This document shows, piece after piece, positions 28,201-36,737 of a stretch of DNA of 42,800 nucleotides (its first letter is position 1; every line of letters starts with the position of its first letter). The stretch lies in NCBI GenBank assembly GCA_019456145.1, contig VRUL01000024.1, forward strand, positions 27,653-70,452, written 5' to 3'. Position numbers and translations under genes: made by a program. A model generated the notes under the pieces. It saw only the letters and a program-made list of their open reading frames with translations, did no database searches and had not been told where the DNA came from. Origin of the DNA: Planctomycetota bacterium (GTDB lineage Bacteria; Planctomycetota; Phycisphaerae; Sedimentisphaerales; Anaerobacaceae).

Positions 28201-28697
28201 AGCCGGTCCCCGGTACTCAAACCACAGCGGTCAAAGAGGCAAACCTGGCAAATGATGCCGAGGTTCTCGGCCTTTTTGACAAGTGATCGCAGACGTACAA
28301 AGAACTCATCGTTGAATCGTGTCAGGTCATATTTTCCGTCAGTTTTGGCAAACGGCAGGATGTTCGGACCGGGCTCCACAGGCCAGGGCAGAATGAGGAA
28401 GAAACGTGTGAAATTGATATTGTGTGCCGCCAAAATTTCGAGAAAGACTTCCGGCTTAAAACTGCGATCTCCGAGCAGGCCATAATAGGAATAGCCGACA
28501 AGCTGGATTGGTTTGTTACCCCAATAAAGCAATCGTCCATCCCGTTTCAGTTGCTCGGAGTAAATGGGGGGCGAGAAGCATAGAGCGATGGTAATACCCA
28601 GTAACAGTACCAGCCAGCGCCGTTTTGGGTCACGTTTGTGAACATACGGCACGTTGTTTCGTGCAGTTCTTTTTAATAGCTGACCTTCATATTCCAC
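25266..28697 (-). CDS. Two-barrel glycosidase: GH5-like module fused to DUF5060/DUF4038-like module
   Basis: 1143 aa with an N-terminal signal anchor (about 27-45). First module (about 48-380): TIM-barrel like GH5, with WGNKPIQLVGYSYYG, INFTRFFLILPW and the acid/base VIYDIINEPYP (E228). Middle (about 385-640): beta-sandwich regions. Then a DUF5060-like domain (KFEAPRSVKRFDPAEFVVRIKRPLFKNPF) and a second barrel of the DUF4038 type (YHLGYTAYHLL, VWWDLGNEYQDY near residue 900, PYINEEYGYEE), closed by the small C-terminal domain seen in this group (ARWFDPRTGEYRTGPDVQKGKTIVTAPPGGDWVLHI). Both barrels keep a Glu at the acid/base position. GTG start at 28697 with GGGAGG 5 nt upstream. Substrate unknown; exported. 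Confidence 0.8.
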   Translation of the reverse strand: MEYEGQLLKRTARNNVPYVHKRDPKRRWLVLLLGITIALCFSPPIYSEQLKRDGRLLYWGNKPIQLVGYSYYGLLGDRSFKPEVFLEILAAHNINFTRFFLILPWPVEPGPNILPFAKTDGKYDLTRFNDEFFVRLRSLVKKAENLGIICQVCLFDRCGLSTGDRLAWPNNPYNAACNVNGILQGQGRAYPPFCHTNGLIAEINAAYIKKVVQTIGDCNNVIYDIINEPYPQLGPLPKWHAWVARELRKNLSGRSGSKLISAGESRSYQDSEIDLFGMHSASDDRRVAAAIRQSKDLNKPIILSDDGDARCMFNPAVTQSSAKRALELGQHFEHLEFTIALQREREKRPASYYYQLPGLCQLNLRNLSRLSKPLILRPYVSSASVRKTSAGGVFSVKIENAEKIQRVVGEQSSDGGRTWSQLPVEIYGDTVKSKAFAVCNEARMLVRLACIDKQSRRWPGPIYICPSGRWSVHLGDEVIENGIFRVRPNVPDGVVQPAKLGGKACYQVALEKRGKYAYFRLEDSFLREQIPGPVTIVVEYFDETTDSQLILEYDGSPSPYTAATPVSLEGSGTWKSTSFTIRNARFQGRQNDGAYFRFSLKNPKAAMALRSVSLYYSAKGPPPQIKFEAPRSVKRFDPAEFVVRIKRPLFKNPFTDVELTGEFVPAGGTTIRVEGFADSQDGSIYRLRFCPKLAGVTYAYSLRLHGSGIDRRFTGKLLCEPSDRSGPVIVDPQHPRHFIHAGSRKPFYHLGYTAYHLLDTSNNDAQVDATIDYCVRMRFNKIRFLLTGYPRDNDKRPVTDTPYVPPKGNPWNVPNYGSRPQQVNPLPVWVGGPHHYDFTRFNVAYWRRIDRAVRRMRDHGIVATCIFTIEKQNLPKEYGPLTDAEYRLYRYAVARLAAFDNVWWDLGNEYQDYRDEKWPDIMGPFVRKIDPYDRLTSVHDQQKFLFSESKWADFIIVQQAGDEQSVHDWALKYQTVPKPYINEEYGYEENRDKPGHRQNSGWVRRSHWSIAMAAGYATYGDWSNGVSHFYMGEPGRGQAAKQLRHLRTFFESLPFNELTPHDELITRGFCLADPPEYYVFYLPRGGKTEIDLVSIGNNKLSARWFDPRTGEYRTGPDVQKGKTIVTAPPGGDWVLHIRTEHQD

Positions 28698-28850
28698 CGC
28701 AGCCTCCCTGATTCTTTCGGGAAATGTGTTATCCTATACTTCCCAACTTACCCGCTTGCCTACATAACCAAGCTTTCCAGTTCGACTATCATATCAAGAC
28801 TTTCTTTGAATTTCAACAATTCTTGAGACCGTTATTAAATAATTGTATGC

Positions 28851-28879
28851 TTGACAAATTAAGGCAAATCAGCTATAAT
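28851..28879 (+). promoter_or_regulatory. Consensus sigma-70 promoter of the FHA-GAF gene
   Basis: TTGACA (28851-28856), 17-bp spacer, TATAAT (28874-28879): 12 of 12 consensus bases. Transcription would start near 28886, leaving a leader of about 35 nt with GGGAG before the ATG. Confidence 0.85.
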
Positions 28880-28921
28880 ATAATTAGAAGTATTCGAATA
28901 CAAATACTGGGAGACAAGCTG

Positions 28922-29782
28922 ATGCGTTTGGTTGTTAAAAAAGGCAATAGCATTGTCGAAGAGTTTCGATTCGGGGAGGGGCCAATCTATATCGGTCGGC
29001 AGCCCAACAGCCAGGTTTTCCTGCCTGTAAGGACAGTGTCACGTCAGCATGCTGTAATCTTCACCACAAAGGATGGAAAGTGGATGGTCGAGGACCTTGA
29101 TTCCGCGAACCAAACGTATCTTAACGAGGAGGCAATCCACAAGGCCGAAATTAAGACCGGCGATAATCTTCGAATATCTGATTTTACTCTGGAAATATAT
29201 CTCGAAGCAGAAACTGAGATTGAGAAACCAACCCATTTGGAAGATACGCTCACAGATGCTTCTCGCGGGACACAGATTATAGTACGCAAACCGGATGCAG
29301 AGTATGCTCCGGACCTTAAATTGCCGGCGAAAAGGGTGAAAGATTTTATGGAGGCGACCGAATCAATCTGTAAAGCAAACGGTCCGGATGAGCTGTTGCA
29401 GGTCTTATTGAGTGTTACGCTAAGACAATTCAGGGGATATCACGCCTGGTGCGCATTGAGGAACCAGCCTGTCGGTGCAATGACCAGTCACGCAGGCAAG
29501 AGCAAAGACGGCCAAGCTATTGCACTGGGCGAAATAAAACTGAATGATAAAATCACTCAAGCGGTTGAAAAAGGGCAGTTCCTGCTTTTGCCGCAAGTCT
29601 CCGCTCAGATGGCAGGGGAGGGTATACGCTCAGCCATGATAGCACCTATTATGGACCCAGCGGGTTGTTTCGGTGCGCTTTATGTAGATAACGCTGCTGA
29701 GCAAGAGCAGTACAACCTCAGCGACCTGGACTACATGATGCTGCTGGCAATCAGCACAGCGGCCATACAGGAAAACTTCTGA
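28922..29782 (+). CDS. FHA-GAF signalling protein
   Basis: 286 aa, soluble. N-terminal FHA domain (about 1-100) with the phospho-threonine-binding residues: IGR (24-26), TVSRQHA (Ser40, Arg41, His43) and SANQTYLNEE. A short Glu-rich linker follows, then a GAF domain (about 145-286: ICKANGPDELLQVLLSVTLRQFRGYHAW ... IRSAMIAPIMDPAGCFGALYVDN ... YMMLLAISTAAI). It likely reads protein phosphorylation by Ser/Thr kinases and a small ligand or redox state; there is no output domain, so it probably acts as an adaptor. The ATG at 28922 is fixed by the promoter and SD; upstream in-frame codons precede the promoter. Confidence 0.9.
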   Translation: MRLVVKKGNSIVEEFRFGEGPIYIGRQPNSQVFLPVRTVSRQHAVIFTTKDGKWMVEDLDSANQTYLNEEAIHKAEIKTGDNLRISDFTLEIYLEAETEIEKPTHLEDTLTDASRGTQIIVRKPDAEYAPDLKLPAKRVKDFMEATESICKANGPDELLQVLLSVTLRQFRGYHAWCALRNQPVGAMTSHAGKSKDGQAIALGEIKLNDKITQAVEKGQFLLLPQVSAQMAGEGIRSAMIAPIMDPAGCFGALYVDNAAEQEQYNLSDLDYMMLLAISTAAIQENF

Positions 29783-29832
29783 ACTCGGCGTCTCAGGGCC
29801 GGCATATCCCGGTATAGTCGAAGGCTGACAAC

Positions 29833-30294
29833 CTATTGTCTTTTGTATTTACCCATTAGTTGACCTTCGCCAAGGATGTGTCCTTCCATAGCTTCGAGCA
29901 AGTCACTTTTGGCAGCCCCGACAGCCAGATCAAGCTCCGTATCGAGTGCGTAAATCTTAAAGAAGTATCTGTGTGTGCCGCTCGGTGGGCAGGGGCCGCC
30001 ATAGCCAATTCTGCGGAAATCGTTGATGCCCTGCCTGGCTCCGTTTGGGAGAGTTTTCTCAGGAGGGATGTTCTCGTGCAGCCGGCTTGTATCAGCAGGC
30101 AGGTTGAACAGGACCCAGTGTACCCATGTTCCCATCGGCGCATCAGGGTCATCACTTATCAGGGCGATGCTTTTGGTCGCTTCCGGGATGGATTCCCATT
30201 GTAACGGCGGGGAAATATCGTCGCCATCACAGGTGTACTTAGGCGGGATTAAAGCCTCGTGCTCGAAAGCCGAACTGGTAATTATGATTTCCAC
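29833..30294 (-). CDS. PEBP-family protein (YbhB/YbcL type)
   Basis: 153 aa, cytoplasmic. Typical bacterial PEBP sequence: [47 protein letters not shown] (the ligand-site DPDAP and HW motifs) and [30 protein letters not shown]. These proteins bind anionic ligands such as phospholipid head groups; cellular role is unclear. GTG start at 30294 with a strong AAAGGAGG 6 nt upstream. Likely last gene of the DUF6807-Gfo/Idh-PEBP group (77-bp gap). Confidence 0.93.
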   Translation of the reverse strand: MEIIITSSAFEHEALIPPKYTCDGDDISPPLQWESIPEATKSIALISDDPDAPMGTWVHWVLFNLPADTSRLHENIPPEKTLPNGARQGINDFRRIGYGGPCPPSGTHRYFFKIYALDTELDLAVGAAKSDLLEAMEGHILGEGQLMGKYKRQ

Positions 30295-30371
30295 TTTACA
30301 CCTCCTTTTGCTTTGTAATCAGCTTTTTGGCTACCCTTTCAAGACAATAACAAATGTGGTCCGGGATATAG

Positions 30372-31676
30372 TTAGAGGATAATTGTTTCCCGGATTTTGT
30401 CGAATCTTGCGACTTTGCCCTGTCTCAGCCCGAGCATTCCCATTTGTAAAGCCGTCTGGACATGGTATGCCAGGGGCATTGGGCTGAGGGTATCGGTTTT
30501 GCGCGTTCGGCAGCAGTCGAGGAATTTTTGCCAGTATCCAACAAAGTCTTCGCCACCATTTATTGCGAATCGCTGTGGTTTTTTCTTTGAGCCCTGGGCG
30601 GGGATGAAGACGATTTCATTCTTTTCTATCGTTAGTGTTCCTTCCCAACCGCGGATTACAGGGATTCGCTGTCCCGAGCCGCGACTTCCGGTTCCGGGAT
30701 AGTTGTTTGCCTGTGTTCCCAGCATGGCGATAGTAATATTCTCGGGGTAATCGATAAGCATGTTGAACGTATCGGGTATCTCTCGTTCCTGGTAGCGGAA
30801 CTTGCCTCCGGTGGCCACGGCCACGCTGGGCATGGTGAGACCGAGCATGTGTATTACGAGCGTCAGAACATGTGGGAAGAGGTCAGTTGACGGTCCACCG
30901 GCGTAGTCCTCATACATCCTCCAGCGGAAAAAGCGGCTGACATCGAAGGGGCGCTCGGGTAAGTCGCCGAGAAAAGCGTTCCAGTTCAGTTCCGAGCCGG
31001 GCTTTGCGTTGGCATTGTCGATTGGCATTCCCCTCTCACCCCAATCGCCGACACGGAAATATCCGCACTCGGCGTGGACCGGCCGGCCAATTAAACCATC
31101 CTGAATCAGCTTTTTGATCTGGTGCCAGGCAGGGTCGGACATTCCCTGAGTGCCAAGCTGGAAGGCCCGGCCGCTCTTTTTGACCTCCGCAGCCAGGCGC
31201 TTTGTCAGTTCAAACTGCTTCCAATGTGTTACTGGTTTTTCGCAGTAAACGTCCTTTCCGGCCCTGACAGCGTCGATGGCCTGGTAGCCGTGGAGATGGT
31301 CCGGTGTGGCGATGCAGACGACGTCGACGTTCGGGTCGGCGAGCAACTCGCGATGGTCCATATACCCTTTAGCCTTGTAGGCCTCAACGACTTTCTGCAG
31401 GCGAGGCTTGTAGACGTCACAGGCGGCAACGATATCAATATTTGCATCTGCTTGTGTTTTTAGATAATGCACGGTCCGAAGATGGGCGTTACTTCTGCCT
31501 CCACAGCCGATAAAGCCTATACCTATGCGGTCATTAGCACCGAGGGCGTTACCAGTGAAGTGCCGGGTAGTTGTCCCCACAGCGGTAAGGGCAGCGGCAG
31601 CGGTGCCGGCCTTGCGAATGAAGTGCCGACGTGTCATAGAGTTGGTTTTATCCGATTGTTGTTTTTTGAGGGACAT
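30372..31676 (-). CDS. Gfo/Idh/MocA-family oxidoreductase, Tat-exported
   Basis: 434 aa. N-terminal twin-arginine signal (TRRHFIRKAG, residues 15-24, then an Ala-rich stretch). Rossmann domain with IGIGFIGCGGRSNAH, ACDVYKPRL and the catalytic-region motif VYCEKPVTHW, followed by the alpha/beta C-terminal domain (ELNWNAFLGDLPERPFDVSRFFRWRMYEDYAGG). Tat export suggests that it folds with its NAD(P) cofactor in the cytoplasm; related Planctomycete proteins are thought to oxidise sugars or inositols. GGAGG 6 nt before the ATG. It follows the DUF6807 gene by 56 bp, a common pairing in carbohydrate clusters. Confidence 0.93.
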   Translation of the reverse strand: MSLKKQQSDKTNSMTRRHFIRKAGTAAAALTAVGTTTRHFTGNALGANDRIGIGFIGCGGRSNAHLRTVHYLKTQADANIDIVAACDVYKPRLQKVVEAYKAKGYMDHRELLADPNVDVVCIATPDHLHGYQAIDAVRAGKDVYCEKPVTHWKQFELTKRLAAEVKKSGRAFQLGTQGMSDPAWHQIKKLIQDGLIGRPVHAECGYFRVGDWGERGMPIDNANAKPGSELNWNAFLGDLPERPFDVSRFFRWRMYEDYAGGPSTDLFPHVLTLVIHMLGLTMPSVAVATGGKFRYQEREIPDTFNMLIDYPENITIAMLGTQANNYPGTGSRGSGQRIPVIRGWEGTLTIEKNEIVFIPAQGSKKKPQRFAINGGEDFVGYWQKFLDCCRTRKTDTLSPMPLAYHVQTALQMGMLGLRQGKVARFDKIRETIIL

Positions 31677-31732
31677 AGCTTTCCTCCATAATATCCTGAT
31701 TGCAGTTTCTCTTAATATTTTTCAATTTGTGT

Positions 31733-32686
31733 TCACATTGATTTGGTACTCCATCGCTTATACAGTTTGTCAATCCGGTCGTTATCGGCTTTACCGTCCC
31801 AGACAGCCACAGCGTATCGCAATACCAGGGGTTTGCCCGATTCTACTTTTAGCGGTTCCTTGTGCAGATTCATTGTGGCTGCGAGGTATGCGAAAGGTTT
31901 TGTCATGGTAAAGAATGTTGCCGGGTGGCGAGGATTCTGTGGGTGGTCGAACATTGCGACGGTAACTGGTTTGCCGTTGGCGTTGGCTGTATAAGCGCAC
32001 CAGGTGGAGCGGAGGAGCTTTTCGTCACCGCGTAATACTGTTCCCTGTTTGCCATCGGCATTGAAGTGCCGGCCTGCCAAGTCCATGGATTTTGTAAAGC
32101 GTATTCCAAGGCCGTGATAATGGGAGCCGGTAATCGTGGCTGATTCGGTTCCATCGGGTAGTTCAAAGGTCGACTGCCAGGTCAAAAGGGTAGCGCCTAA
32201 GTCGGTCCCCTGACGGACATCGATTTTGCGGCGCTCTTTGAGTAACAGCTCCCGGCTGGAATTGGTCCAGTCGATGTGTTCCGTGAAGCCTGCGTTGCGT
32301 ATTTCGAAGCGTTTGTCATTTTCAACAACAGATTTTATGTCGGTTTTGACGTCCGTAAAGGACTGGTGTAGCTGCTTGCCGGCAGATGGTGTCTCCTCCC
32401 AGAAATTGACGCCATCTACTTTGACAGCGAACATCAACGCGTGATGATGCAGGTGGTCGGCAGGTGCATCACGCAGGATATTTACCCCTGCGGGCGAGAA
32501 TAGCTGCTGGACATACGGCTTGAAAGGTACGTTCTTATATGGGTAGCGCAGGAAGAGGCGGGGGCCTGTGTGAACAGAAACCGCGTTTTCCCCGGTTGTG
32601 ACGCGCATAGAGTTTTCCGCAATAGCCGGGTTCGGAATCGCCGTGATAATCAAGACCAGGAAAAAGAGACCTTTGAGACTTTTCAT
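31733..32686 (-). CDS. DUF6807 (PmoA-like) family secreted protein
   Basis: 317 aa from ATG 32686, which has AGGAGG 6 nt upstream; a longer frame to 32737 lacks a site. Signal peptide MKSLKGLFFLVLIITAIPNPAIA. The mature part fits DUF6807: GPRLFLRYPYKNVPFKPYVQQLFSPAGVNILRDAPADHLHHHALMFAVKVDGVNFWEE, with the HHHAL block, and VAMFDHPQNPRHPATFFTM. Family members are tagged PmoA-like for historical reasons but occur in sugar-degradation loci; activity unknown. Co-transcribed with the Gfo/Idh gene downstream. Confidence 0.85.
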   Translation of the reverse strand: MKSLKGLFFLVLIITAIPNPAIAENSMRVTTGENAVSVHTGPRLFLRYPYKNVPFKPYVQQLFSPAGVNILRDAPADHLHHHALMFAVKVDGVNFWEETPSAGKQLHQSFTDVKTDIKSVVENDKRFEIRNAGFTEHIDWTNSSRELLLKERRKIDVRQGTDLGATLLTWQSTFELPDGTESATITGSHYHGLGIRFTKSMDLAGRHFNADGKQGTVLRGDEKLLRSTWCAYTANANGKPVTVAMFDHPQNPRHPATFFTMTKPFAYLAATMNLHKEPLKVESGKPLVLRYAVAVWDGKADNDRIDKLYKRWSTKSM

Positions 32687-32804
32687 AATAATCCTCCTAA
32701 TCATATTTGGAAATGCTATTTTCATCTGTCTATCCATGAATGCTCCTTCCGTTTGGCCGGTAAATCCGAGTTGTTAGGATGATATCTTAGCCCCGGCCGC
32801 AAGG

Positions 32805-34130
32805 TCAGGTAAGATTCTTTAACCACGTGATTATATCGGGGAGCCTGTCCAATGTCAAAAACAGTATGGATAAAATTGCGATAATCCACATGGCAGGCTT
32901 GACCTCTCTTACCTTGCCAGATACTGTTTTTATAAGTGCAAATGAGATGAAGCCAAAAGCCAATCCTGTGCTTATGCTGTAGCTCAAGGCTATCATTACC
33001 ATTATGATGAATGCAGGGAAGGCCTGCTCCAGGTTTACAAAATCTATTTTCTTAACTTCCTTTATCATAAACAGGCCGACCATAATAAGGGCCGGTGCGG
33101 TTGCATAGGCCGGCACGATTCCAACAATGGGCACAAACAACAGTGCCAGCAGAAACAACAGCCCGGTAACTACCGAAGTCAGCCCGGACCGTCCACCCTG
33201 CTCGATTCCTGCTGCGGATTCGATATAAGAAGTGGTAGTCGACGACCCCAACAGGGCACCTATCATAGTTGCGACGGCGTCTATTCCCAACAATCTGTCG
33301 AGGCCTGTGATATTACCTTTTTCATCGACCATATTTGCCTGGTGACAACAGGCCACAAGCGTGCCTACGCTGTCAAACATATCGATAAACATCAGCGTAA
33401 AGATACTTCCGACAAAACCCCATTTTATAGCACCTACAATATCCAGCCGGAAGGCAACGGCACTTATATCAACATTAAATGAAACAAACTTTTCGGGAAG
33501 CTCAATTTGCCCAAATATTCCAGCAGCCAGTGTCGCAAAAACAATGCCGATGAGCAGAGAGCCACGAACTTTCTTTGTTTCAAGAAAAATCATCACTAAC
33601 AGTCCGAATAGGCCGATGAGGACCTTTAAAGTCATCGGGCCTGCTGAGACGAACGTAATCTCATTCCGCACGATAAGGCCGAGGTCTTTGAGGCCCATGA
33701 ATGTTATAAAAAGTCCGATCCCGACAGCAATAGCGGAAACAAGAGATGCAGGAATTGCTTCTACGATTTTTTTTCTTAATCCCAACAGTGTCAATATCAG
33801 AAAGAATAAACCCGAAAGGAACACCGCCCCCAATGCTGTCTGCCAATCCATCTTTCCCAGGACAACCAGAGATGCAAAAAAGGCATTCAGTCCCATCCCG
33901 GGTGCCATTACTATTGGGGCATTAGCGACTATGCCCGTGATTATAGTGGCAACTGCTGATACTATACATGTCACGGCAATAAGTGCAGTTCGGTCCATCC
34001 CCGTTGGGCTTAGGATGTTGGGCTGAGCAAAGATAATGTATGCCATTGTAAGGAATGTTGTGATCCCAGCTACAATTTCTATCCTGACGCTTGTCTTTTT
34101 TTCCTTGAGTTGAAAAAAATCACTGATCAT
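32805..34130 (-). CDS. Purine permease, AzgA/PbuG-like (NCS2 superfamily)
   Basis: 441 aa with about 12-14 membrane helices. Starts FFQLKEKKTSVRIEIVAGITTFLTMAYIIFAQPNILSPTGMD, the hallmark of AzgA-type adenine/guanine/hypoxanthine transporters, followed by NAPIVMAPGMGLNAFFA and, near residue 280, the signature GALLGSSTTTSYIESAAGIEQGGRSGLTSVV. Takes up nucleobases with protons or sodium. ATG only 14 bp after the stop of the exported nucleosidase and without an SD, so translation is probably coupled to it. Confidence 0.93.
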   Translation of the reverse strand: MISDFFQLKEKKTSVRIEIVAGITTFLTMAYIIFAQPNILSPTGMDRTALIAVTCIVSAVATIITGIVANAPIVMAPGMGLNAFFASLVVLGKMDWQTALGAVFLSGLFFLILTLLGLRKKIVEAIPASLVSAIAVGIGLFITFMGLKDLGLIVRNEITFVSAGPMTLKVLIGLFGLLVMIFLETKKVRGSLLIGIVFATLAAGIFGQIELPEKFVSFNVDISAVAFRLDIVGAIKWGFVGSIFTLMFIDMFDSVGTLVACCHQANMVDEKGNITGLDRLLGIDAVATMIGALLGSSTTTSYIESAAGIEQGGRSGLTSVVTGLLFLLALLFVPIVGIVPAYATAPALIMVGLFMIKEVKKIDFVNLEQAFPAFIIMVMIALSYSISTGLAFGFISFALIKTVSGKVREVKPAMWIIAILSILFLTLDRLPDIITWLKNLT

Positions 34131-34144
34131 TCTTAAGTCACTGT

Positions 34145-35023
34145 TTAATCCGCTTGCTTGCTACTATTTTCAACGGGAAGTTGTGAGGATAAAAGCTCGG
34201 TTATTTTTGCAATCAGGGCGGCGGAGTTTTTGGCAGCCATTTCCTGGAATATCATCGAATCAACCCTCGCTGTTTCATCAGCTTTGTCGCTGATACTGCG
34301 CACAACAAGATGTGGAATCTGGCGTTGATAGCAAATCTGGGCCACTGCTGCGCCTTCCATCTCCACAGCATCGGCGTTGAGCTTCTCATGAAGTTCGGCA
34401 CCTTTTTCCGGTGATGCAACGAAGACGTCACCAGTAACAACGATGCCCTTTATAATCCTGGGGGACCTTTCTCCGACCGTAGTCTTTATCATTTCAAGTT
34501 CGACCTGTTCGGCGGCTTGTTCAGCCAATTTCAAGAGACGCTTGTCCGCAGGCAGAAATACCGGATTTCGGAAGCCATCGAGGGGATTTATGACACCCCT
34601 GTTGTAAAAACCATCCGCTCCCAGTATTCCCATGTCGTGATGAGCGGTTTCGGCGGCTATTACTATGTCTCCTGGATAAAGCTTTGGATTTACGCCTCCG
34701 GCGATGCCGGAAAAGATTACTTCGCCCGGACTGAAGTGCTCAATCAGCAGAGTGGTTGTCATAGCGGCGTTGACTTTTCCTATGCCGGTCCATGCCACAA
34801 CGACAGATTTGCCGTGCAGCTTGCCTGTAACAAATCTCATTCCTTCAATTCTCTGTTCGTGCTTATCCGCCAATTGCTCTTCGAGCATCATTATCTCTTT
34901 ATTGAACGCTCCCAATATGGCGGTGGTCCGCTTAGAGCCGGTCCCACGAAAGACTGAGCTGCATGAGCTACATAAAGTGATAGCTAATGTACAAATAATG
35001 GCTGCAATTATGTTGCGTCTCAT
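34145..35023 (-). CDS. Exported MTA/SAH nucleosidase-like protein
   Basis: 292 aa. The N-terminus is a signal peptide ending in a lipoprotein-like CSSC. The rest is a complete MTAN (Pfs) domain: AILGAFNKEIMML with the catalytic Glu (E43), IVFSGIAGGVNPKLYPGDIVIA in the family form, AVEMEGAAVAQ (E221, E223) and VRSISDKAD with the proton donor D246. MTAN cleaves methylthioadenosine, S-adenosylhomocysteine or 5'-deoxyadenosine to adenine plus the thioribose. It is normally cytoplasmic, so an exported form is odd; the purine permease gene right behind suggests adenine salvage outside the inner membrane. Confidence 0.9.
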   Translation of the reverse strand: MRRNIIAAIICTLAITLCSSCSSVFRGTGSKRTTAILGAFNKEIMMLEEQLADKHEQRIEGMRFVTGKLHGKSVVVAWTGIGKVNAAMTTTLLIEHFSPGEVIFSGIAGGVNPKLYPGDIVIAAETAHHDMGILGADGFYNRGVINPLDGFRNPVFLPADKRLLKLAEQAAEQVELEMIKTTVGERSPRIIKGIVVTGDVFVASPEKGAELHEKLNADAVEMEGAAVAQICYQRQIPHLVVRSISDKADETARVDSMIFQEMAAKNSAALIAKITELLSSQLPVENSSKQAD

Positions 35024-35068
35024 TTTGCACTCTCCAAATACAAACGATAAAAAACTGCGAATGAGCGT

Positions 35069-35097
35069 ATTCTAACCTCCACAAGTCGGTAAGGCAA
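35069..35097 (-). promoter_or_regulatory. Promoter of the nucleosidase-permease operon
   Basis: Minus strand: -35 TTGCCT (35097-35092), 17-bp spacer, -10 TAGAAT (35074-35069). Each is an imperfect match (4/6, 5/6). Confidence 0.4.
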
Positions 35098-35304
35098 GTG
35101 CGGACGAGTTTACATTTCCATTTTAAGTCGGATACAGGTAAATTGATATGAGATTCATGATAGATTGGACTACGGTTCTGAAGAAAGCAAAAGAGCCTCC
35201 GGAATAACCCCACCACAGAGATTCGGGATAGGTGTTTGAAGCCGGCAATTATCGAGTGTTTAGTGCTTATCACAGCACGACTTAAAAACGTGAAATACAA
35301 ATTG

Positions 35305-35333
35305 TTCAAATTCAAAGACGTTTCTGGTATTAT
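35305..35333 (+). promoter_or_regulatory. Promoter of the pectate-lyase-fold gene
   Basis: TTCAAA (35305-35310), 17-bp spacer, TATTAT (35328-35333). The leader would be about 60 nt and ends in AGAAGGAG before the ATG. The divergent 378-bp spacer 35024-35401 holds only these two promoters. Confidence 0.45.
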
Positions 35334-35401
35334 ATTGAGTTGAAAGGTGCAGGAATTTTTATAAACATAGAAAATGGGAAAAATCAGAAGGAGTAAAACA
35401 A

Positions 35402-36724
35402 ATGGATTGCAGTCTTTTCAAAACACGAATCTTAAATCAATTTGGCGTTATTTTACTCGGATTGTCATTTGTGTCTGCAACAGGTTCTTTTGCGACAGAA
35501 CACACACAAGCTGTCGTTTCAAAACATTTCAATGTTCGCAGCTATGGTGCTGCCGGGAATGGAAAAACCGATGACACAGCAGCGTTTCAAAAAGCCCTGG
35601 ATGCGGCAGAAAAAGCTGGTGGGGGGGTAGTATATGCACCCGGCGGAAATTATTTCTTCGCCGGCCATCTGAATGTGCCCAAAGCTGTCACATTGGCGGG
35701 TATCTGGCAATCAGTTCCGGCCCATAACGGTATACGTGACCGTGGAATGCCCAAGCCGACAGACGATGGTACGACTTTTTTAGTGACGGAGGGTCCGGGC
35801 AGTGAAGATGGACCGGCTTTCATCACACTCAATACGAACAGTACCCTTAAAGGTGTTGTCTTATACTATCCCCAGCAAAACGTAGATGAGGTACCCAAAC
35901 CATATCCGTGGGCAATCGCTATGCGAGGCAAAAATCCTGCTGTCCTTGCGATAGAGATGCTCAATCCTTACAACGGGATCGATGCCACGCGGAACGAGCG
36001 TCACTTGATTCGCGATGTACATGGTCAGCCAATCCGGCGAGGTATTATGGTCGACGCCATCTACGATATCGGCCGAATTGAAAATGTTCACTTCAATCCC
36101 TGGTGGAGTATGAAACCCAAGTTGTTCAAGTGGCAAATGGAAAACGGTGAAGCATTTATCTTTGGCCGTTCCGACTGGCAGTATGTCTATAATACATTCT
36201 GTTTCGGGTATAAAATCGGCTATAAATTCATAAAAAGCAGAACAGGCGTATGCAATGGTAACTTTATCGGGATTGGAGCCGACGATTGTTATACTGCTCT
36301 GGTCGTGGAGCAATGCGCGCCATTTGGATTGTTGATAACCAATGGTCAGTTCGTATCTTTTCATGGGCCGGATCCCACCATGATTGAAATCACTGAGAAC
36401 AACAGGGGAAGCATCCGCTTCGTAAACTGTGCATTCTGGGGTCCGTGCAATCAGATAGCGAAGATTGGAGGAAGGGGGACCGTTGGTTTTAGTGACTGTA
36501 CCTTTACCCAATGGGGCGGCAAAGATGGGAAACGCCCGGCAATTCAGGCTCAAAGCGGCACCGTTCTAATTCGGGGATGTGAATTTCGACAAGACAGGCC
36601 GCAAATTCAACTTGGAAAAGATGTTGACCGCGCCATTATCGCAGAGAATATATTCACTGGTTCCGAACGCATCGTTAATCAATCCAAGGGAAAAGTACAA
36701 ATTGGTCTAAACGTCAGTAATTAG
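35402..36724 (+). CDS. Secreted pectate-lyase-superfamily (right-handed beta-helix) protein
   Basis: 440 aa with a signal peptide (to about residue 38). The mature start FNVRSYGAAGNGKTDDTAAFQKALDAAEKAGGGVVYAPGGNYFFAG is the hallmark of the Pectate_lyase_3 / GH28-type family. The rest shows short strand-turn repeats of a parallel beta-helix (NRGSIRFVNCAFWGPCNQIAKIGGRGTVGFSDCTFTQWG, SGTVLIRGCEFRQDRPQIQLG, RAIIAENIFTG). It probably binds or cleaves a pectin-like or other acidic polysaccharide; catalytic residues cannot be assigned by eye. AGAAGGAG 9 nt before the ATG. Confidence 0.85.
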   Translation: MDCSLFKTRILNQFGVILLGLSFVSATGSFATEHTQAVVSKHFNVRSYGAAGNGKTDDTAAFQKALDAAEKAGGGVVYAPGGNYFFAGHLNVPKAVTLAGIWQSVPAHNGIRDRGMPKPTDDGTTFLVTEGPGSEDGPAFITLNTNSTLKGVVLYYPQQNVDEVPKPYPWAIAMRGKNPAVLAIEMLNPYNGIDATRNERHLIRDVHGQPIRRGIMVDAIYDIGRIENVHFNPWWSMKPKLFKWQMENGEAFIFGRSDWQYVYNTFCFGYKIGYKFIKSRTGVCNGNFIGIGADDCYTALVVEQCAPFGLLITNGQFVSFHGPDPTMIEITENNRGSIRFVNCAFWGPCNQIAKIGGRGTVGFSDCTFTQWGGKDGKRPAIQAQSGTVLIRGCEFRQDRPQIQLGKDVDRAIIAENIFTGSERIVNQSKGKVQIGLNVSN

Positions 36725-36737
36725 TGCATGAATTACA

